A DNA stretch of 64,000 bases from Cryptomeria japonica (taxonomy: Eukaryota; Streptophyta; Pinopsida; Cupressales; Cupressaceae), in assembly GCF_030272615.1 (NCBI RefSeq), contig NC_081405.1, positions 605,906,677 to 605,970,676 on the forward strand, read 5' to 3'. Numbering within the stretch: position 1 is the stretch's first letter; each line of letters begins with the position of its first letter. Positions 22,721-35,451 of this stretch are shown here, piece after piece. The notes beneath the pieces were generated by a model, which had not been told where the DNA came from, made no database searches, and saw nothing but the letters and a program-made list of their open reading frames with translations. The translations under genes were made by a program, and so were the position numbers.

Positions 22721-23746
22721 AAATTTGAATTCTATATATTTGTAATTATATGAGAAATCTCTATGAGATTATAGTCATTATACTCCATGAAACTTATTAA
22801 TATTTTATAATGTAAACATGTATAAATATTCATATATCAAATGATCTTTATGATTCATATTCAACTAACCATTTCTTCATGGACATAGTTTGATAAATCC
22901 ATCAACCATGACCACATTGAATCCCTAAAAAAATTTAATGACTAAGCCCCTTCTTTATATAAGGCCTTCATATGTAAAATTATTGACTGCCCACAATTTA
23001 TTAGATGTGATCCTTTAACTTGCTAACAATCTATGAAATTTGAAAGGTTTGTACCTTTGAGTTCTTGATGTAACCAGATTACAACTAGACATTCACCATT
23101 AACAAAATCATAAGAAAAGAGACAGAAAGAGTTCAAAGATTAGAGTAATTGTTCTTAATTATTCACCAACTACTCTACTGCTACAATGAGAAAAAAATAA
23201 ATACTATTTTAACTACAATCCAAAAATTACCGTTTCTTGGTAGATTTTCACAAAATCATTTTTTTTCCATTTTTGGTAATTTCTATACCTATCCGAATGA
23301 CTACAAAAATTTCCCATTATTGAGATTTAACATGAGTGACACTACTTTTCAACTTTCTAAGAGATTGCATGCATAAATTAAAAGATACTTGAAAAAAAAA
23401 AACTAGAAAATCCAACAAAAACACTAAAGCTAATTTTGAGGCATTAGTAGAATGAATTAGGCCCTAAAAAAATGCATCGATCCAAGATCCAACTGAGCTA
23501 GGGTCTATTGGAAATCCAAACAACACCTCATGATTAACCTCCACATCAAATTTCATCTCAAACAAACAACCGAGTCAAAAGTTATGACCGTTAGAAGTTC
23601 CTGCATTAGTTCTCGATATAGCCATGAGAGGTGCTCCACTTTAATCTTCACCTTTTTCAACAGATTTGTCATTTTCCTTTCTAGATAGTTTATTTTTCTT
23701 CCTCACAAAAATTCCTTCAATATAGCGTGTTTCACATATGCGTCTT
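22721..23746. other. No gene seen
   Basis: AT-rich DNA without a supportable ORF, LTR boundary or repeat. Probably decayed element sequence. Confidence 0.4.
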
Positions 23747-25289
23747 TGTTGTCATTGATATCAAATCTATTGTTGTGGTCTAGGATGTCAATCTATCTAG
23801 TCTGGTTGACTTATTTGTGGTCCGGTTATTGACTCTGGTTGTTGGATTAGTCTGATTGTTGGTGCTATTGGTCCAAAAATGATGTATTGCATAAGTATAT
23901 GGTCTGATAGTATATTTTGGTTGAGTCCTTGATATTGGTTGTATCTGGTTGTTGGTCCAGAAGTGGTCCAGATGTTTATTAGTTGGTGATATGATGCAAA
24001 GTTGTATGCAAATTCTTGTGCAAAATGATGTGGTGTTTTTCAGGAATAGGTGAATATTCTATGTTAGCTAGCTATAAAATTTTTGAATGGTTAATATCAA
24101 TGATATGTTGTATTTTATAGAAGATTAATATCATTTGTTTGGTTTGGAAAATGTGTTACCATCTCTGCTGACTATTCTGGTGAACAATATCTTTGTCTAA
24201 AAATATATGGATGTGTTGAATATGTATCAGATGGCTATGTGAATTGTAGTAGAATGATTATGGTAGAACAATCTCAGTTTCTGAGTTGGATGGATGTTTG
24301 TCTATGAGAATCATTTATGTTTGTGATAAGTGTTGGTGCAATTTTAGGATTTTGTGCTACATTCCTCATCTTGCTATTACCTTGAGGTCGTTGTGGATCA
24401 TTGGATATTGTTCCTAGCTTTCATGGTGGATTGGATATTTTATTTTTAGATCCAGATTAATATATTTTGGGTAAAATAGATTGGTATGAACCGAATTATG
24501 TGTTTTGGTTTGTGCGGTTATGTGTAGAACCTTTATGAGGATAATTTGAAGGTGCGTTGACTTGGTGTAAATATTCACATGTATTATTTGTCTTCCACAT
24601 ATAATATTTTAGGTCAATAATGAATATACACGTTGCACATATATTTAAGACAACTTAATAGAGATTATTGGTGATCTAGTTGGTATATATATAGGACATA
24701 TCAGTTGGGTTATAGTGTGTGTGTGTGTGCGCGCGTGCACGCGTGGCATGGAGATGAAGTAGTAAGATATATGATGCAAATGTGATGTGTGTTTGAAATG
24801 AAGTAGAGGTCAAGATATGTTATAGAGCAGAGATGAAAGATGTAAATTAAGTTCGGAAATGTTATCTACATGTTGGTTGATGCTATTACCTTAGTAGTTC
24901 AATTTCTTATTCTCATTATCAGGACAAATGTTTTGTATCTTGCCTTGAAGAAGTGATCTTTAGTTGTGCAAGTCTCTCTTTTGTATCTTTCCCTAAGGTT
25001 GTTTGTCTTAGCCTATAACTCTAGAGCAGTGAGCTCCTTGGCCTATGGCCTAAACTATTGTAAACACTTATTATACATATTGTGAGTTTGATTCCTACCA
25101 TGGTTTTTCTTAGTTTGGGTTTTCCATGTAAAATATTTGTGTTCTTGTGTGCATGTATTTGCTGTTTCAGTTATTTATTCTCATGCACGTGATGGATAGT
25201 TGTTGTGGAGTAAATGTTTTAATCTGATCAAGTTTTAGTTTATGTTGATTAACCCCCCCTCCCCACTCAACATCCGGTAGTGTTCAACA
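23747..25289 (+). repeat. Probable solo Copia LTR
   Basis: It begins TGTTGTCATTGATATC and ends TGTTCAACA, with a C-rich AACCCCCCCTCCCC stretch just before the end, as in other Copia LTRs here. It contains the shared TACCATGGTTTTTCTTAG...GGGTTTTCCATGT block at 25093-25129. No PBS or gag follows, so it is called solo. No target duplication could be matched (GTCTT left, CAGTG right), so the ends are approximate. Confidence 0.5.
24714..24743. repeat. Alternating purine-pyrimidine tract
   Basis: About 30 bases of TG repeats running into CGCGCGTGCACGCG alternate strictly between purine and pyrimidine, a composition that can adopt Z-DNA. It lies in the middle of the probable solo LTR. Confidence 0.6.
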
Positions 25290-25484
25290 CAGTGCCCTAA
25301 AATTTGCTCAATAATTTGTGTGCATGCTCCTAAGGTTCTTTTTAATGAAAAAATTCTCTTTCTCAATTTATTTTTATTAGTGAAAAAATATTAGGTGTTC
25401 TTGACTCTTCATTTTGTAACTTCTTTTTGTTTATGAGAAGAGCATACGAATCAAATTTATTCTAGGAAATAGAAGATTCAAAGG
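25290..25484. other. No gene seen
   Basis: Short AT-rich stretch between the probable solo LTR and the second Ty3-type element. Confidence 0.4.
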
Positions 25485-26643
25485 TGTAGAATCCTAAATT
25501 GTACTTCCTTATAGTTTTTGACCATGTTTGGGTCCTCACCTTAGCATTTGCACCCCTAGGCCTGATGAGGACTTGATCTTACTCATATCATGCAAATTTG
25601 ACTTCATATTGACCTCGTGCATCATCCAAAACCCTTGTTCTAGCCTCAAAATTGTGTAGGACCAGGGCATGGTGCCTTGGTCCTCCCAATTAGGACCAGA
25701 GTTTGGGCCCCTTGGTCATTTCATAAATTGAGAGGGAATTCTAGCTCCATGTAGGCTCATGTCGGAAAACTAATATGTTTCTCGACTAGCAAGTATAAAA
25801 GAAGACTTTCCCCTCCCATTTTGATAGACACACATGAAACTCAATTCGACATCAAGAAATGAAGCATCCAAATTCAAGTGAGCAAGCAATTAGTCTTCCT
25901 TCAAGCATTGGAGCAACAATATGGTCAAGATTCAAGCATTGGAGTTGACACTCATGTTCTATGTTGTTGAAGACTTCATGAAACCCTAATCTCGTATGGA
26001 GACAAACAAAACTTCACAAGGAGGTATAACATTTTGTGTTTCAATAATTATTCAACATCTCCTCAAAAGGATAACATTTCCACTATTGCAATTCAATTAT
26101 CTTTCATTTATATTTCATTGTTGATTCCAAAATCGGGGTTTGACTTAAGCAAACCCCTATTCCCAACCTATTTCCCTTCTTTCTATGTACATGAAACAAG
26201 TACGAAGATGCAATCTTCAGAATAAGCATTATTTACAGTGATGAATCAATCTCCCATTGGAGTGCGGAAAGTTCTGGGGACTAGGGCGATGAGCACCACG
26301 ATCCTGACATTTTAGGAGCTCTTTTTGGGAGAAATTCTGAATCTTCTTACATTGCTCAGATCCAGATTTGTGGCTCAATCTCGAGACTATATCTTACTAT
26401 TTATGCATTTCTACTTCAATTTCCAATACTTTTACCCTAATTTTAGCAATTCAACTAACAAAAGAGGGCTTATTAATTCAGATCATAAAAACCCCTCAAT
26501 TCAATCAATATTATTAGTCCAAATCCTTGTTGGTTTGTGACTGGATCTATTGGATTAGAACCCTGTTTTGAATGTAATGGTCTTAGTCACAAATTAGCGG
26601 TTTCTTCCATCTATAGTGGAAACGCTATTTTTTCACCATTACA
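25485..26643 (+). repeat. 5' LTR of Ty3-type copy 2
   Basis: 1159 bp, beginning TGTAGAATCCTAAATTG and ending TTCACCATTACA. It matches 31187-32758 once the TRIM is removed. It is related to, but distinct from, the LTR of copy 1 (similar ends and the shared 'gacttaagcaaaccccTATTCCCAAC' region near 26140). Confidence 0.8.
25794..25801 (+). promoter_or_regulatory. Possible TATA box in the copy 2 5' LTR
   Basis: TATAAAAG preceded by AGCAAG. The same motif occurs in the 3' LTR near 31527. Motif-only call. Confidence 0.45.
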
Positions 26644-26662
26644 TTTTGGTGAACCCGATGCC
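26644..26662 (+). other. Primer-binding-site region of Ty3-type copy 2
   Basis: TTTTGGTGAACCCGATGCC immediately follows the LTR and matches copy 1 except near its end. The leader then runs to 27135 without coding. Confidence 0.5.
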
Positions 26663-27135
26663 TTACACCTTTAATTCTGATTTATGTTTTTGAACAATAT
26701 GAGTATTTATGCAATTTAAAATTCAAATTTACATTTGCAAGTTTAAATTTTTATTGAATTTAAAAAATTTAGAGGTTAAATTCACAAAAACCCTAATTTT
26801 TAATTCTAAAATTGAGCTTGTGGCTTTTCTAATTTGGATTCATCATTTTAGATCTGATTTAAAATTTAAATTTTCCCTCCTAGATCAATTTTTCAAATTG
26901 AATTACATAAATTTAGTGGTTGAATTTACTAAAACCCTAATTTATAATTCTAAAATTTACCATGAGGGTTGCATAAATTTCAATTTTCAGATCTGATGGT
27001 ATGATCTAGATGCATTTATCTTTAAAATTCACAAATCAATTTTTTTAATTAATTGGTTAATCAATCATTTTCACAAAATTTTGTATTGATTAATCATAAT
27101 TTTCAAATTTAAATTCAAATTTCCCTCCTTTTTGC

Positions 27136-29512
27136 ATGAGTTTTACTACTATTAGTCATACCTATAATATTCTCGTGAGAAGAAGTTGTAGAATTAAGGG
27201 TTCATAAGGTTTAATTACTAAGGATATGTAGCCTATTTTGGATAACTTGTTTCATGAGAATGTGGGTGGCTCTTATATTCCAACAAATGATGTCATTTAT
27301 CCCCTTTCTTTACATAATTCTCATGATGAGGGTGAATCACTAACTAGGGTTTCCATTGACCAATTGGAGAAGATTGACATTGAATTTGAAAATCTTCAAC
27401 AATGTATTCAAGCCTACAATACTTGAAAAGTGAGGTCATGCCATTGATTGAAGGATTACAAAATGGTTCAAAGTGATAAAATTGGTGTTGATTTGTCATG
27501 TGGTCTTTCTCATATTGTTGACACTAATATCATGCCTTTGAAAAGTTATGCTGAAGCCCTTGGTTAAACTCAACCTCCTACTGAAGTTAATAATTGTATT
27601 CCTATGCCTACTTCTATACCTAGTGTGCCTACTTTCACATCCAAAATCATGGCTTCTTCCACACAAAATGTTATTGCTGCACATGTTAGTCAAGGGGGCA
27701 ACATTAATAATCAAAACTCTTTCATCCCTCCTTCCACAAGTCTTCCATTTGTTACCCAATAATCTCCCATACCTACCTATCATAGTGTTCCACCTCCTTA
27801 TTCTCAACCTCCTCCCTTATTTAACAATGTTACTCCTCCATCCCAATCAAACATGTCCAATCTCAACCCATCCCCTAAAGAAACCATTAATAGCCTAGCT
27901 CAAATTGTGTCATCCTTGCAACAACAAATAGCTTCCATGAATCAATCAAAGTATATTGTGCCCACATTTAATGTCGATCCCATTATCTAATGATATTGTT
28001 CGTGCTGTCCCCCCTAAACATGTGGAAGTCCCTCAATTGGAGATTTATAATGGAAAAGGTGATCCTATGACTCATGTGAAAGCATTTCAAACTTTGTGTA
28101 GTGATTTTACCTATGATCAAATAATTTTGTCTAAATTGTTTACTAGAACATTTAGAGACAAATTTTTGCAATGGTATTATTCTTTACCCATTATTCTATT
28201 ACATCATTTCAAAAATTGGCTAATGCTTTCGTTCAATAATTTTACAATAATATTGGTCAGAAGATTACTTTGACTGATTTAAAGCATTGTAAGCAAGGCG
28301 TTAAAGAAAAAGTGACTAATTTTATTGGCAGATATAAGCATTTGTATTGCTTGATCAAGATGTTCAAAGAATTTTCATTTCTAATTTGCAAAAAGAAATT
28401 AGGGATAAGCTTCTCTTTTCCGAGTTTAATTCCTTTATGCAGTTGTGCGAAGTACTTCATAACTATCAGCTTCAAGTGAGTCAATTTGAATCATATCCTT
28501 TAATGGCTTTGGTTGATAAGAATGAAAGTGCTCAACAACCTTTTGTAAAGTGTAAACCGAATAAAGGATTCATCAAGTTCAATAACAACAATACCCAAGT
28601 AGCAGCCACAAGAATAGGCGTGCCTCCTTTATCCAAACATTTTAGAAAATAATTTACACCTATTTCAAAATCTTTACATAGCGTTATGATGCAATTGTTG
28701 AGTAATAATGTGTTGAAACTTCCTCTCATCAAGCCAATTGACACAACCAAACCTTTTCCACCTCATTATGATGCCAAATCTTTTTACCAATATCATCGTC
28801 AACCTAATCATGACACTGCAAAGTGTTATTCCCTATAGAGTAAGGAAGTAAATATGTAACTCCTCTGAGACCTTATTGATAACAATAAAATATTTGTAGT
28901 TGGTGTGTGGAAAAGGAAATAAATACGTAACTCCTCCAAATCAAAATCTCTAAATATTTACCAATCCTTTGGCTTCTCATTCTACTAATGTGATTGAGTC
29001 CGAGCATCTTGTCTTATCTCCTAATGATCTTGGCCTTGATCTAATAATATGGTGAATCTTATTGATAAAAATACACCTCCTAAGGACTTATGTATTACCT
29101 TTGATCCTAGTGAGACCATTTAAGCACTTGATGGTCCACTATACATCACTGCGAGGATAAAAAACATGCTTTCAAGAGGCATGCTTATTGATCCTGCGTG
29201 CATGGTAAATGTGATAAGAATATATTTATACCTTACAATTGCATCAAGTGACATATGATAAATCTAATGTGATAATTAAGATCTTTAATGGTTTCTCTTG
29301 TGCTTCTATTGGCTCCATTGCCCTTCTCGTTAAGTTTGGGACGAACTCTTTAGATGTTAATTTTGCTATTATTCATACATTGGAACAATTTCGTGTGAAG
29401 TTGGGACGTCCTTGGATCTCTTCCATGAAAGTGATACCTTCTAGTATTCATAAGTGCTTAAGATTCCCTCTCGATTATAAAATCGTAACAATAAATCATA
29501 ACATGTACTAAC
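27136..29512 (+). pseudogene. gag and retropepsin-like domain of Ty3-type copy 2
   Basis: The ATG at 27136 aligns with 7787 in copy 1. Capsid landmarks (LEIYNGKGDP near 28045, LFTRTFRDKFLQW near 28140, FIGRYKHLY near 28325) and a degenerate YQYHRQPNHDTAKC knuckle near 28790 follow. The protease-like part shows LIDPACMVNVI near 29190 and KLGRPWISSMKV near 29400. The expected catalytic D-S/T-G is D-P-A. Many stops and frameshifts break it. Where copy 1 has a TAA at 16716, this copy still reads CAA. Confidence 0.72.
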
Positions 29513-29514
29513 CC

Positions 29515-30240
29515 ATGATTAGGCAAGGAGATGTTAACCTTGATAACTTTTGGTCTAAACAATTTGAACCTCTTAAGCCTCGAAGTGATGCTCTTTTTCA
29601 AACTTATCAAAGATGGAAGAATGAGATGATCTTATCCTTGAGAAAGCCTAGAGATCCTAATCCCATTCCTCTTCTTCATAATAGACCTATTCCTCCTCCT
29701 CATGATGGACCTGGTCTTCTTCCTACACCTTCTACTCCTCCTTTATATGCCATGGTTCCGCCTTCTTCATCTTACAAAGGAAAGTGTCTGCCATCCCCTA
29801 TCTATCAACCTAAAAAAACCTTCTCCTTCACATCCTTCTTTTAAAGAAGAGAAGAAGCCTATTCTTGTTGATCCCAAACCTTCACAAACTTCAGCCAAAA
29901 CTTAAAGAAACCATTGTGTGAGAGAATGCCGAAGGAGACATCGTGCTAGAGCTTAGGAACTCACTTCTCAAAATTTTTCCTCCTCAAAGACTCCAAGTTT
30001 TGACATGATCCCATTTGTTTAGCCTTCACCTAACTCTAGGGAGGAAGTTCAATCTAAATGTCCAAGACATAAAATGCTTAAGAAAAATGATGATTCATGT
30101 TCTATTCCAATCAAAAATCCTATTTTTATTAATCTCGATGAAGAGATAGATGAAAATGATGTTCATGGTAATAGTGTTGATTCAAGTGATGAATATGAAT
30201 ATGTTGATGTTGACAATTATTTATCTAAACAATTTTCATA
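29515..30240 (+). pseudogene. Proline-rich segment, Ty3-type copy 2
   Basis: It is homologous to 18066-18944, with the same FW.KQF..L..RSDALFQ lead-in, a proline-rich middle and a basic REC-RRRH cluster near 29930. An in-frame run of 109 codons starts at 29515. No known domain is recognised. Confidence 0.55.
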
Positions 30241-31186
30241 AGCATTAATTCTAGCTCCTAGTAACAGACAAAGTGATCCATCATTAGAACATGGTCCTTG
30301 TTTTGAACTTGTGGTAGCTCCATTGACTATGCCTGAAGTGGCTCCTCTTATGTGTTGTCCACCTACCCAAAATAATGTTGAGCAAGATTGGGAGGCAGAT
30401 GAATTGCTTTATTAGCTTCATTCATGCTGTACATATTCTCTCTCTCTCTCTCTCTCTTGCTTGTTCATAACCTTCCTCTATTTGTTTCTCAATTCTTCTA
30501 TTTGTTATCCCTAGTGTTGTCTACTTGAGGATGATGCAAAGCATTGAGATATCTTTTGGTCTCTCCCATGTTGACTCAAAACACACATGTGTCCTTCTTC
30601 CATAGTGGTTTTACTTTCTTTGGGGGATGAGGACAATTCAATGCAAATATATACATGATATACATTATTTATCATAAGAGCATACTGACCCCAAAGTTAA
30701 TTAGAACCCTTATGTGTTTTGTGTTTTGTGATCATTATCCTTTGATTTGTATCCTTCTTGGAGCCATGTCATTGTGATAACGTGCTTCTGTTTTGGATGA
30801 ATGTATATTACCTTAAAGCAATTCCTCCTGATAAGGCATGCACAATCATTTTAACGTGGGGGCATACACTTTGCTCAATGTTTTTCTTTTGCACATCTTG
30901 ATACTCTAGTTACTTAGCGAACTTTGTCTTTTACTTTGTAACTTTGGTATTTTTCTTTTCATGATTCATGTTAAGTGAACTTTATTGGGCTCGTAGTCAC
31001 GGTTCTCTTTCTCTTTCATATAATATCCCTTTTATCTTGATCTTGAAGTTACAAGATACCTAAAGTCCACTGGGGGCTTGGTGTGTCTTGCCTCCTTAGC
31101 ATCTTAATGAAAGCCTTTCAATGTGAAATTTTGTACTTTATGGAGAGTATTATTAACCTCATACTCTCGCTAAAGTGGGGGGTAAA
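30241..31186 (+). other. 3' non-coding region of Ty3-type copy 2
   Basis: Conserved with 18945-19703. It includes a CT microsatellite at about 30437-30457 that copy 1 lacks and ends with the polypurine tract AAAGTGGGGGGTAAA. Confidence 0.55.
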
Positions 31187-32012
31187 AGTAGCGTCCTAAA
31201 TTGCACTTCCTTACAATTTTAAAGTTAATCTTGGGTCCTCACCTTAGCGTTTTCACCTCTAGGCCTGATGAGGACTTGATTATGCTCATATCATGCAAAC
31301 TTGACTTCATATTGACCCTATGCATCATCCAAAACCTTTGTCCTGACCCCAAAATTGGGTAGGACTAGGGCATGGTGCCTTGGTCACCAATAGGACCAGG
31401 GTGTTGTGCCTTGGTCCTCCCAACTAGGATAAGAGTTTGGACCCCTTGGTCATTTCAAAATTGAGTAGGAAACCCAACCCCATGTCGGCTCATGTCAAAA
31501 AATTAATACGTTTCTTGAATAGCAAGTATAAAAGGAGGCTTTACCCTCCCACTTGGATAGACACATGAAATTAAATTCAATATCAAGAAATGAAGTATCC
31601 AAATTCAATTGATCAAGAAATCAATCTTCCTTCAAGTAATGGAGCAGCAAGAAGGTCAAGATTCAAGCATTAGAGTTGAAATTCATGTTCCATGCTGTTG
31701 GAGACTTCATGAAACCCTAATCATGTGTGGAGACAAACAAAAATTCAGAAGGAGGTATAACATTTTGTGTTTCAGTCATTATTCAACATCTCCCTCAAAA
31801 GGAGAACATTTCCAATACTGCAATTCAATTATCTTTCATTTCTATTTCATGTTTAATTCCAAAACCGGGGTTTGACTTAGGCAAACCCCTATTCCCAACC
31901 TATTTCCCCTTCATTTTGTGTGCAAGACATAGGTACACATTTGCAATCTTCAAAATAAGAATTATTTCTAGTGACAAATCGATCCCCCATTGGAGTATGA
32001 AAAAGTTTGAAG

Positions 32013-32148
32013 TGTTGGCAAAATCGTCAACGCTCCCCTCGGGATTTGTGACAAGGGAATAACCACCTCCCGTGTGATCCATATCTCTATAGTTTGTATC
32101 AAGCTTTGATAGATTGGTCTTTTGATGCAACGATAAATTGTGCCAACA
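32013..32148 (+). repeat. TRIM 5' LTR
   Basis: 136 bp, ends TGTTGG...CCAACA. It differs from the 3' LTR at scattered sites, mostly C/T and G/A. Confidence 0.85.
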
Positions 32149-32258
32149 AATGGTATTAGAGCGTTGGGTCACAAGTTCGAATCCCCTCGGGTAACGCTGA
32201 GGGGGAGATTGTTGGCAAAATGGTCAATGCTCCCCTTGGGTAACGCTGAGGGGGAGAT
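32149..32258 (+). other. TRIM interior: PBS, polypurine tracts and a partial LTR copy
   Basis: The primer site TGGTATTAGAGC lies at 32151-32162. CGCTGAGGGGGAGAT occurs twice (ending at 32209 and 32258), each time followed by TGTTGG. The second unit (32210-32258) is the first ~31 bases of the LTR joined to the interior's TAACGCTGAGGGGGAGAT, so it looks like a template switch at a shared CCCCT(C/T)GGG. AAGTTCGAATCCC near 32174 resembles a pol III B box. Confidence 0.75.
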
Positions 32259-32394
32259 TGTTGGAAAAATGGTCAACGCTCCCTTCAGGATTCATGACAA
32301 GGGACTAACCGCCTCCCATGCGATCCATATCCCTACAGTTTGTATCGAGCGTTGATAGATCGATTTTTTGACGTAACAACAAACTGGGCCAACA
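32259..32394 (+). repeat. TRIM 3' LTR
   Basis: 136 bp, the same length as the 5' LTR, immediately followed by the right target-site copy CGAAG. Confidence 0.85.
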
Positions 32395-32758
32395 CGAAGG
32401 ACCAGGGCGACCATGGTGCTGACATTTTAAGAGCTCTTTCTAGGAGCAAATCTGAATCTACGTACATTGCTCAGATCCATGTTTGTGGCTCAACCTCGCG
32501 ATTGTAGCTTACTATTTATTCACTTATACTTCAATTTCCAACACTTTTACCCTAATTTCAACAATTCAACTTACAAAAGAGGGTTTATTAATTCACATCA
32601 TAAAAAAAATTCAATCCAATCAAAGTTATCAGTCCTAATCCTTGCTTGTTTGTGGCTAGATCTGTTGGATTGGAAATCTCTTTTGAATGTAATGGTCTTA
32701 GTCACAAATTAGTGGTTTCTTCCTTCGAAGGTGGAAACCCTAATTTTTCACCATTACA

Positions 32759-35451
32759 CAATGCAAGGGATATTTTGATTGCCTCTTGGAGAGTGGAAAT
32801 ATCTAGTGCCTTAACCAACCCAATTAATGGCTCTACTATTTAACTACAAATATAACCATGTTTCTATTTCCAAACACAACAAGAACTTTTCCTGTGATCG
32901 TCTAGAATTCCCCTAAGTAGTTCCCCATTGATCTAATGTTTCAGCTAGGCCAACTCTCAAAAGTAGATTTTTGGATTATCTCTATCAAATATTTCAATCA
33001 ATCTTTAGCTAAATTATTCAAAATTAGTGATGAGAATTTTTTTTCTTCCCTATAACATAGGAGCACCATTCATGTGCTACCCCTTACAATTGTAGGGAAG
33101 AAAAAATTACAGCTTGTCAATACATTAGATTTAGAGATAGGTAGGTATTATTTTTTGTATCCATATTTAGGCTAAACACTTTGTGTAAAATTAAACATAG
33201 TTATAGGAACCTTATCAAAGTGTCATTCAATTCCTTGTTAGCTTGATTCAAAGCCAATTTTCATCTAGATTCACAAACCATTTTTGGAGTTTAATGTTGC
33301 AAAAAGTACAAAATGATAGATCATTTTGACAATTTGGCTCAATATTTTTATACTTAACATGACTTGTATAAAAAATCTTCTATTTACTTGCTTCTTCTTT
33401 TGAAGGATTTTCTCTTGTTTGAAGGAAATAGGGTTGGAAGGGACTAGGCAAAGAACAAATAGTTTGGATAATAGTTAATGCACTTCCTCTTCTAATAGGT
33501 GTTTTTTGAGTTCTAAGGTCTTTTTTATTTTTCATGACTTGTACCAACAATTCTGTCATGTATTTGAGTGTTAAGTTTTTTCCATTTGCTCCATATTCAA
33601 TTTGATGACTCCTTGAAATATTACCTAATGCTTTTCTTCCTTTATCAATGTGTTTCTATTTTTGGCCATCTCGTGTCTCCATTGATACACTACCATCTAC
33701 CAAATTATGTTAGTCATTGTTCCTAAAGTTGATAGGATCAAGGCTTTAATATCACTATTTAATATCCTTGATAGGAATATTATATGATTCATATTTGATT
33801 CAATTCCACTCAACATGAATGACTAAATTTATTACAAGATTAGACCTAAAATAATATGTATTATAATCAATAGAGCATGTAAAAATAAATTACAACTCTC
33901 TTAGAAAAATGAACAATTCACACAAAAACCACAATAATTGATTACTCCTATTCATTCAACCCGATTTAAAATTATAATCAATTCCATTTTTACTAGACTT
34001 CTAGGAAAAACTCCAAAAAATATTATTATTGTCAAGAAATATAGCAAATCAATAGCAAGTGACATTAAAGACCTACCATACGATTACAAACCTTAGGCAC
34101 TAAGAGAGTTACCAAAATAATATATTGTTAAAGCTCAAATATAATTCTAGTGTAGAATTACATAACAGAAAACTAGAGGTTTTTGTTCACAAACTGCCTA
34201 TGAAACTATGGGTTTCTATCCTCCAATATCTAGTGATAGACAAACAAAATATCTAGTCTATTTGAGAGAATAGATTGATAAGCCATATTTGATCTTTGGT
34301 TTTGATTAAATATATATTAGAATGCCCCATTTTCCCATAAGATAAATTTCATATTCTTTTCTTTTACCTCCAAAAGAAAACCTCACACTTTATTAGATAA
34401 CACAAGAGCCCCATAACTTGGACACTCATAAATTAAACACTTAAGTGGTCACTTAATAACAAACTTAAATGTTACAAAGTCATTTCCCTAAGCTTATGGG
34501 AAATGAAAAATTAGGCTTAGGAAATATCTTGTCTTATTGGAAAAGGGGACATGATATTGGCTATGTGAAATGAAAAAACGAAAGAGTAAAATAAACATCT
34601 TTAAAATATGCATCATAAGCATGTATGAGACTATCCAATGCAGTTTCTAAGAAATTGTCAGTAGAGGATGGATGATATAAACATGAAATAAGCATATGTA
34701 GGCTATCAAATGAACCCATGTTCACAGACATCTTTTAAGAAATGAAATATGAAATAATAAGCATCAAACAGTATACTATACCAATGTAAAATGTCTAGGA
34801 AAGAAATCAAATCTTCACTACATAAACACAAATAAGGTGATTGCATGGGTAAACATCATCCAACAAATCAAAGTTGAGGTTTTATAAAACATGTATCATC
34901 ATTATACGGTTTACTGCATTCATCATGGGTGTAGATATATAGAGGTGCATAGAAATTTCAGATTAATTTCGAAATGGAGGAGTGCAGAAAATTAGATATG
35001 AATTGATACTGAAGGGTGAAAGAGACTTAGAAAGAACATATGTATAAACAAATATATTACCTTATATACATCCTTCAATGAGGCCGATTGGGCCTTTCAA
35101 CCCGATATACTGTTAGTACACAGGTTAAAAGAGTGCTATTACTTCATCCCACCTGCACGCTTTAACAGTTTATATAATGTTAGGGTTTCTAAATCATTCA
35201 AATAATTTATGAGCGTTTCTAAACCCATCAGATCAGAAAAATGAAAACAAGAATTGGCTTGTAAGAAAAACTAAGCATTGCCTATGTTAATTAGATGCAT
35301 AATTCTTTTGTAATATAGATCTTCTTATAATATGTCTTAATACGTTTTTATCATTGTAAAGTCTATACTTTGAAGCCTTCAAACAACTGAACTACCATGG
35401 AACTAGAATCATAATAGCATTGTTCAATAACATTTGTAATACAAAAGGCTT
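32759..35451. other. No gene seen
   Basis: AT-rich sequence with no supportable ORF or element boundary. The only local structure noticed is a perfect 14-bp inverted repeat at 33039-33106. A possible non-coding exon-like block, with acceptor TGTGTACTAACAG and donor AAG|GTAATA on the minus strand, lies near 35065-35115. Confidence 0.4.
33039..33106. repeat. Perfect 14-bp inverted repeat with 40-nt loop
   Basis: TTTTTTCTTCCCTA (33039-33052) pairs with TAGGGAAGAAAAAA (33093-33106). A smaller AGCAC/GTGCT pair lies in the loop. It could be a small foldback element or chance. No target duplication was seen. Confidence 0.5.

Larger units (their letters stand above)
32013..32394 (+). mobile_element. 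TRIM: 382-bp miniature LTR retrotransposon
   Basis: Two 136-bp terminal repeats (32013-32148 and 32259-32394), each beginning TGTTGG and ending CCAACA, flank a 110-bp interior. TGAAG and CGAAG (32008-32012 and 32395-32399) flank the element and differ by one transition. The 5' LTR of the host element lacks the insertion, which gives an empty-site comparison. It is non-coding and must be mobilised in trans. Confidence 0.85.
25485..32758 (+). mobile_element. Ty3-type LTR element with gag and protease only (copy 2)
   Basis: It has the same architecture as 5510-20901: LTR, TGGTGAACCCGA primer region, gag, protease-like domain, proline-rich segment, conserved 3' non-coding region, polypurine tract, LTR. 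The interior is 4.5 kb and again has no RT, RNase H or integrase. Coding is more decayed than in copy 1. No clean target duplication was found (AAAGG left, CAATG right). The 3' LTR carries a TRIM insertion. Confidence 0.8.
31187..32758 (+). repeat. 3' LTR of Ty3-type copy 2, carrying a TRIM insertion
   Basis: It is 1572 bp, about 387 bp longer than expected. The excess is exactly the TRIM at 32013-32394 plus a 5-bp duplication. It ends CCATTACA at 32758. Confidence 0.8.

Noticed and set aside
32151-32190. A tRNA gene inside the TRIM
   Set aside because: Only a B-box-like word and the primer-binding site are present; no A box and no cloverleaf.
25480-32763. Target duplication around Ty3-type copy 2
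   Set aside because: AAAGG and CAATG do not match; the element is probably too old or the locus rearranged.
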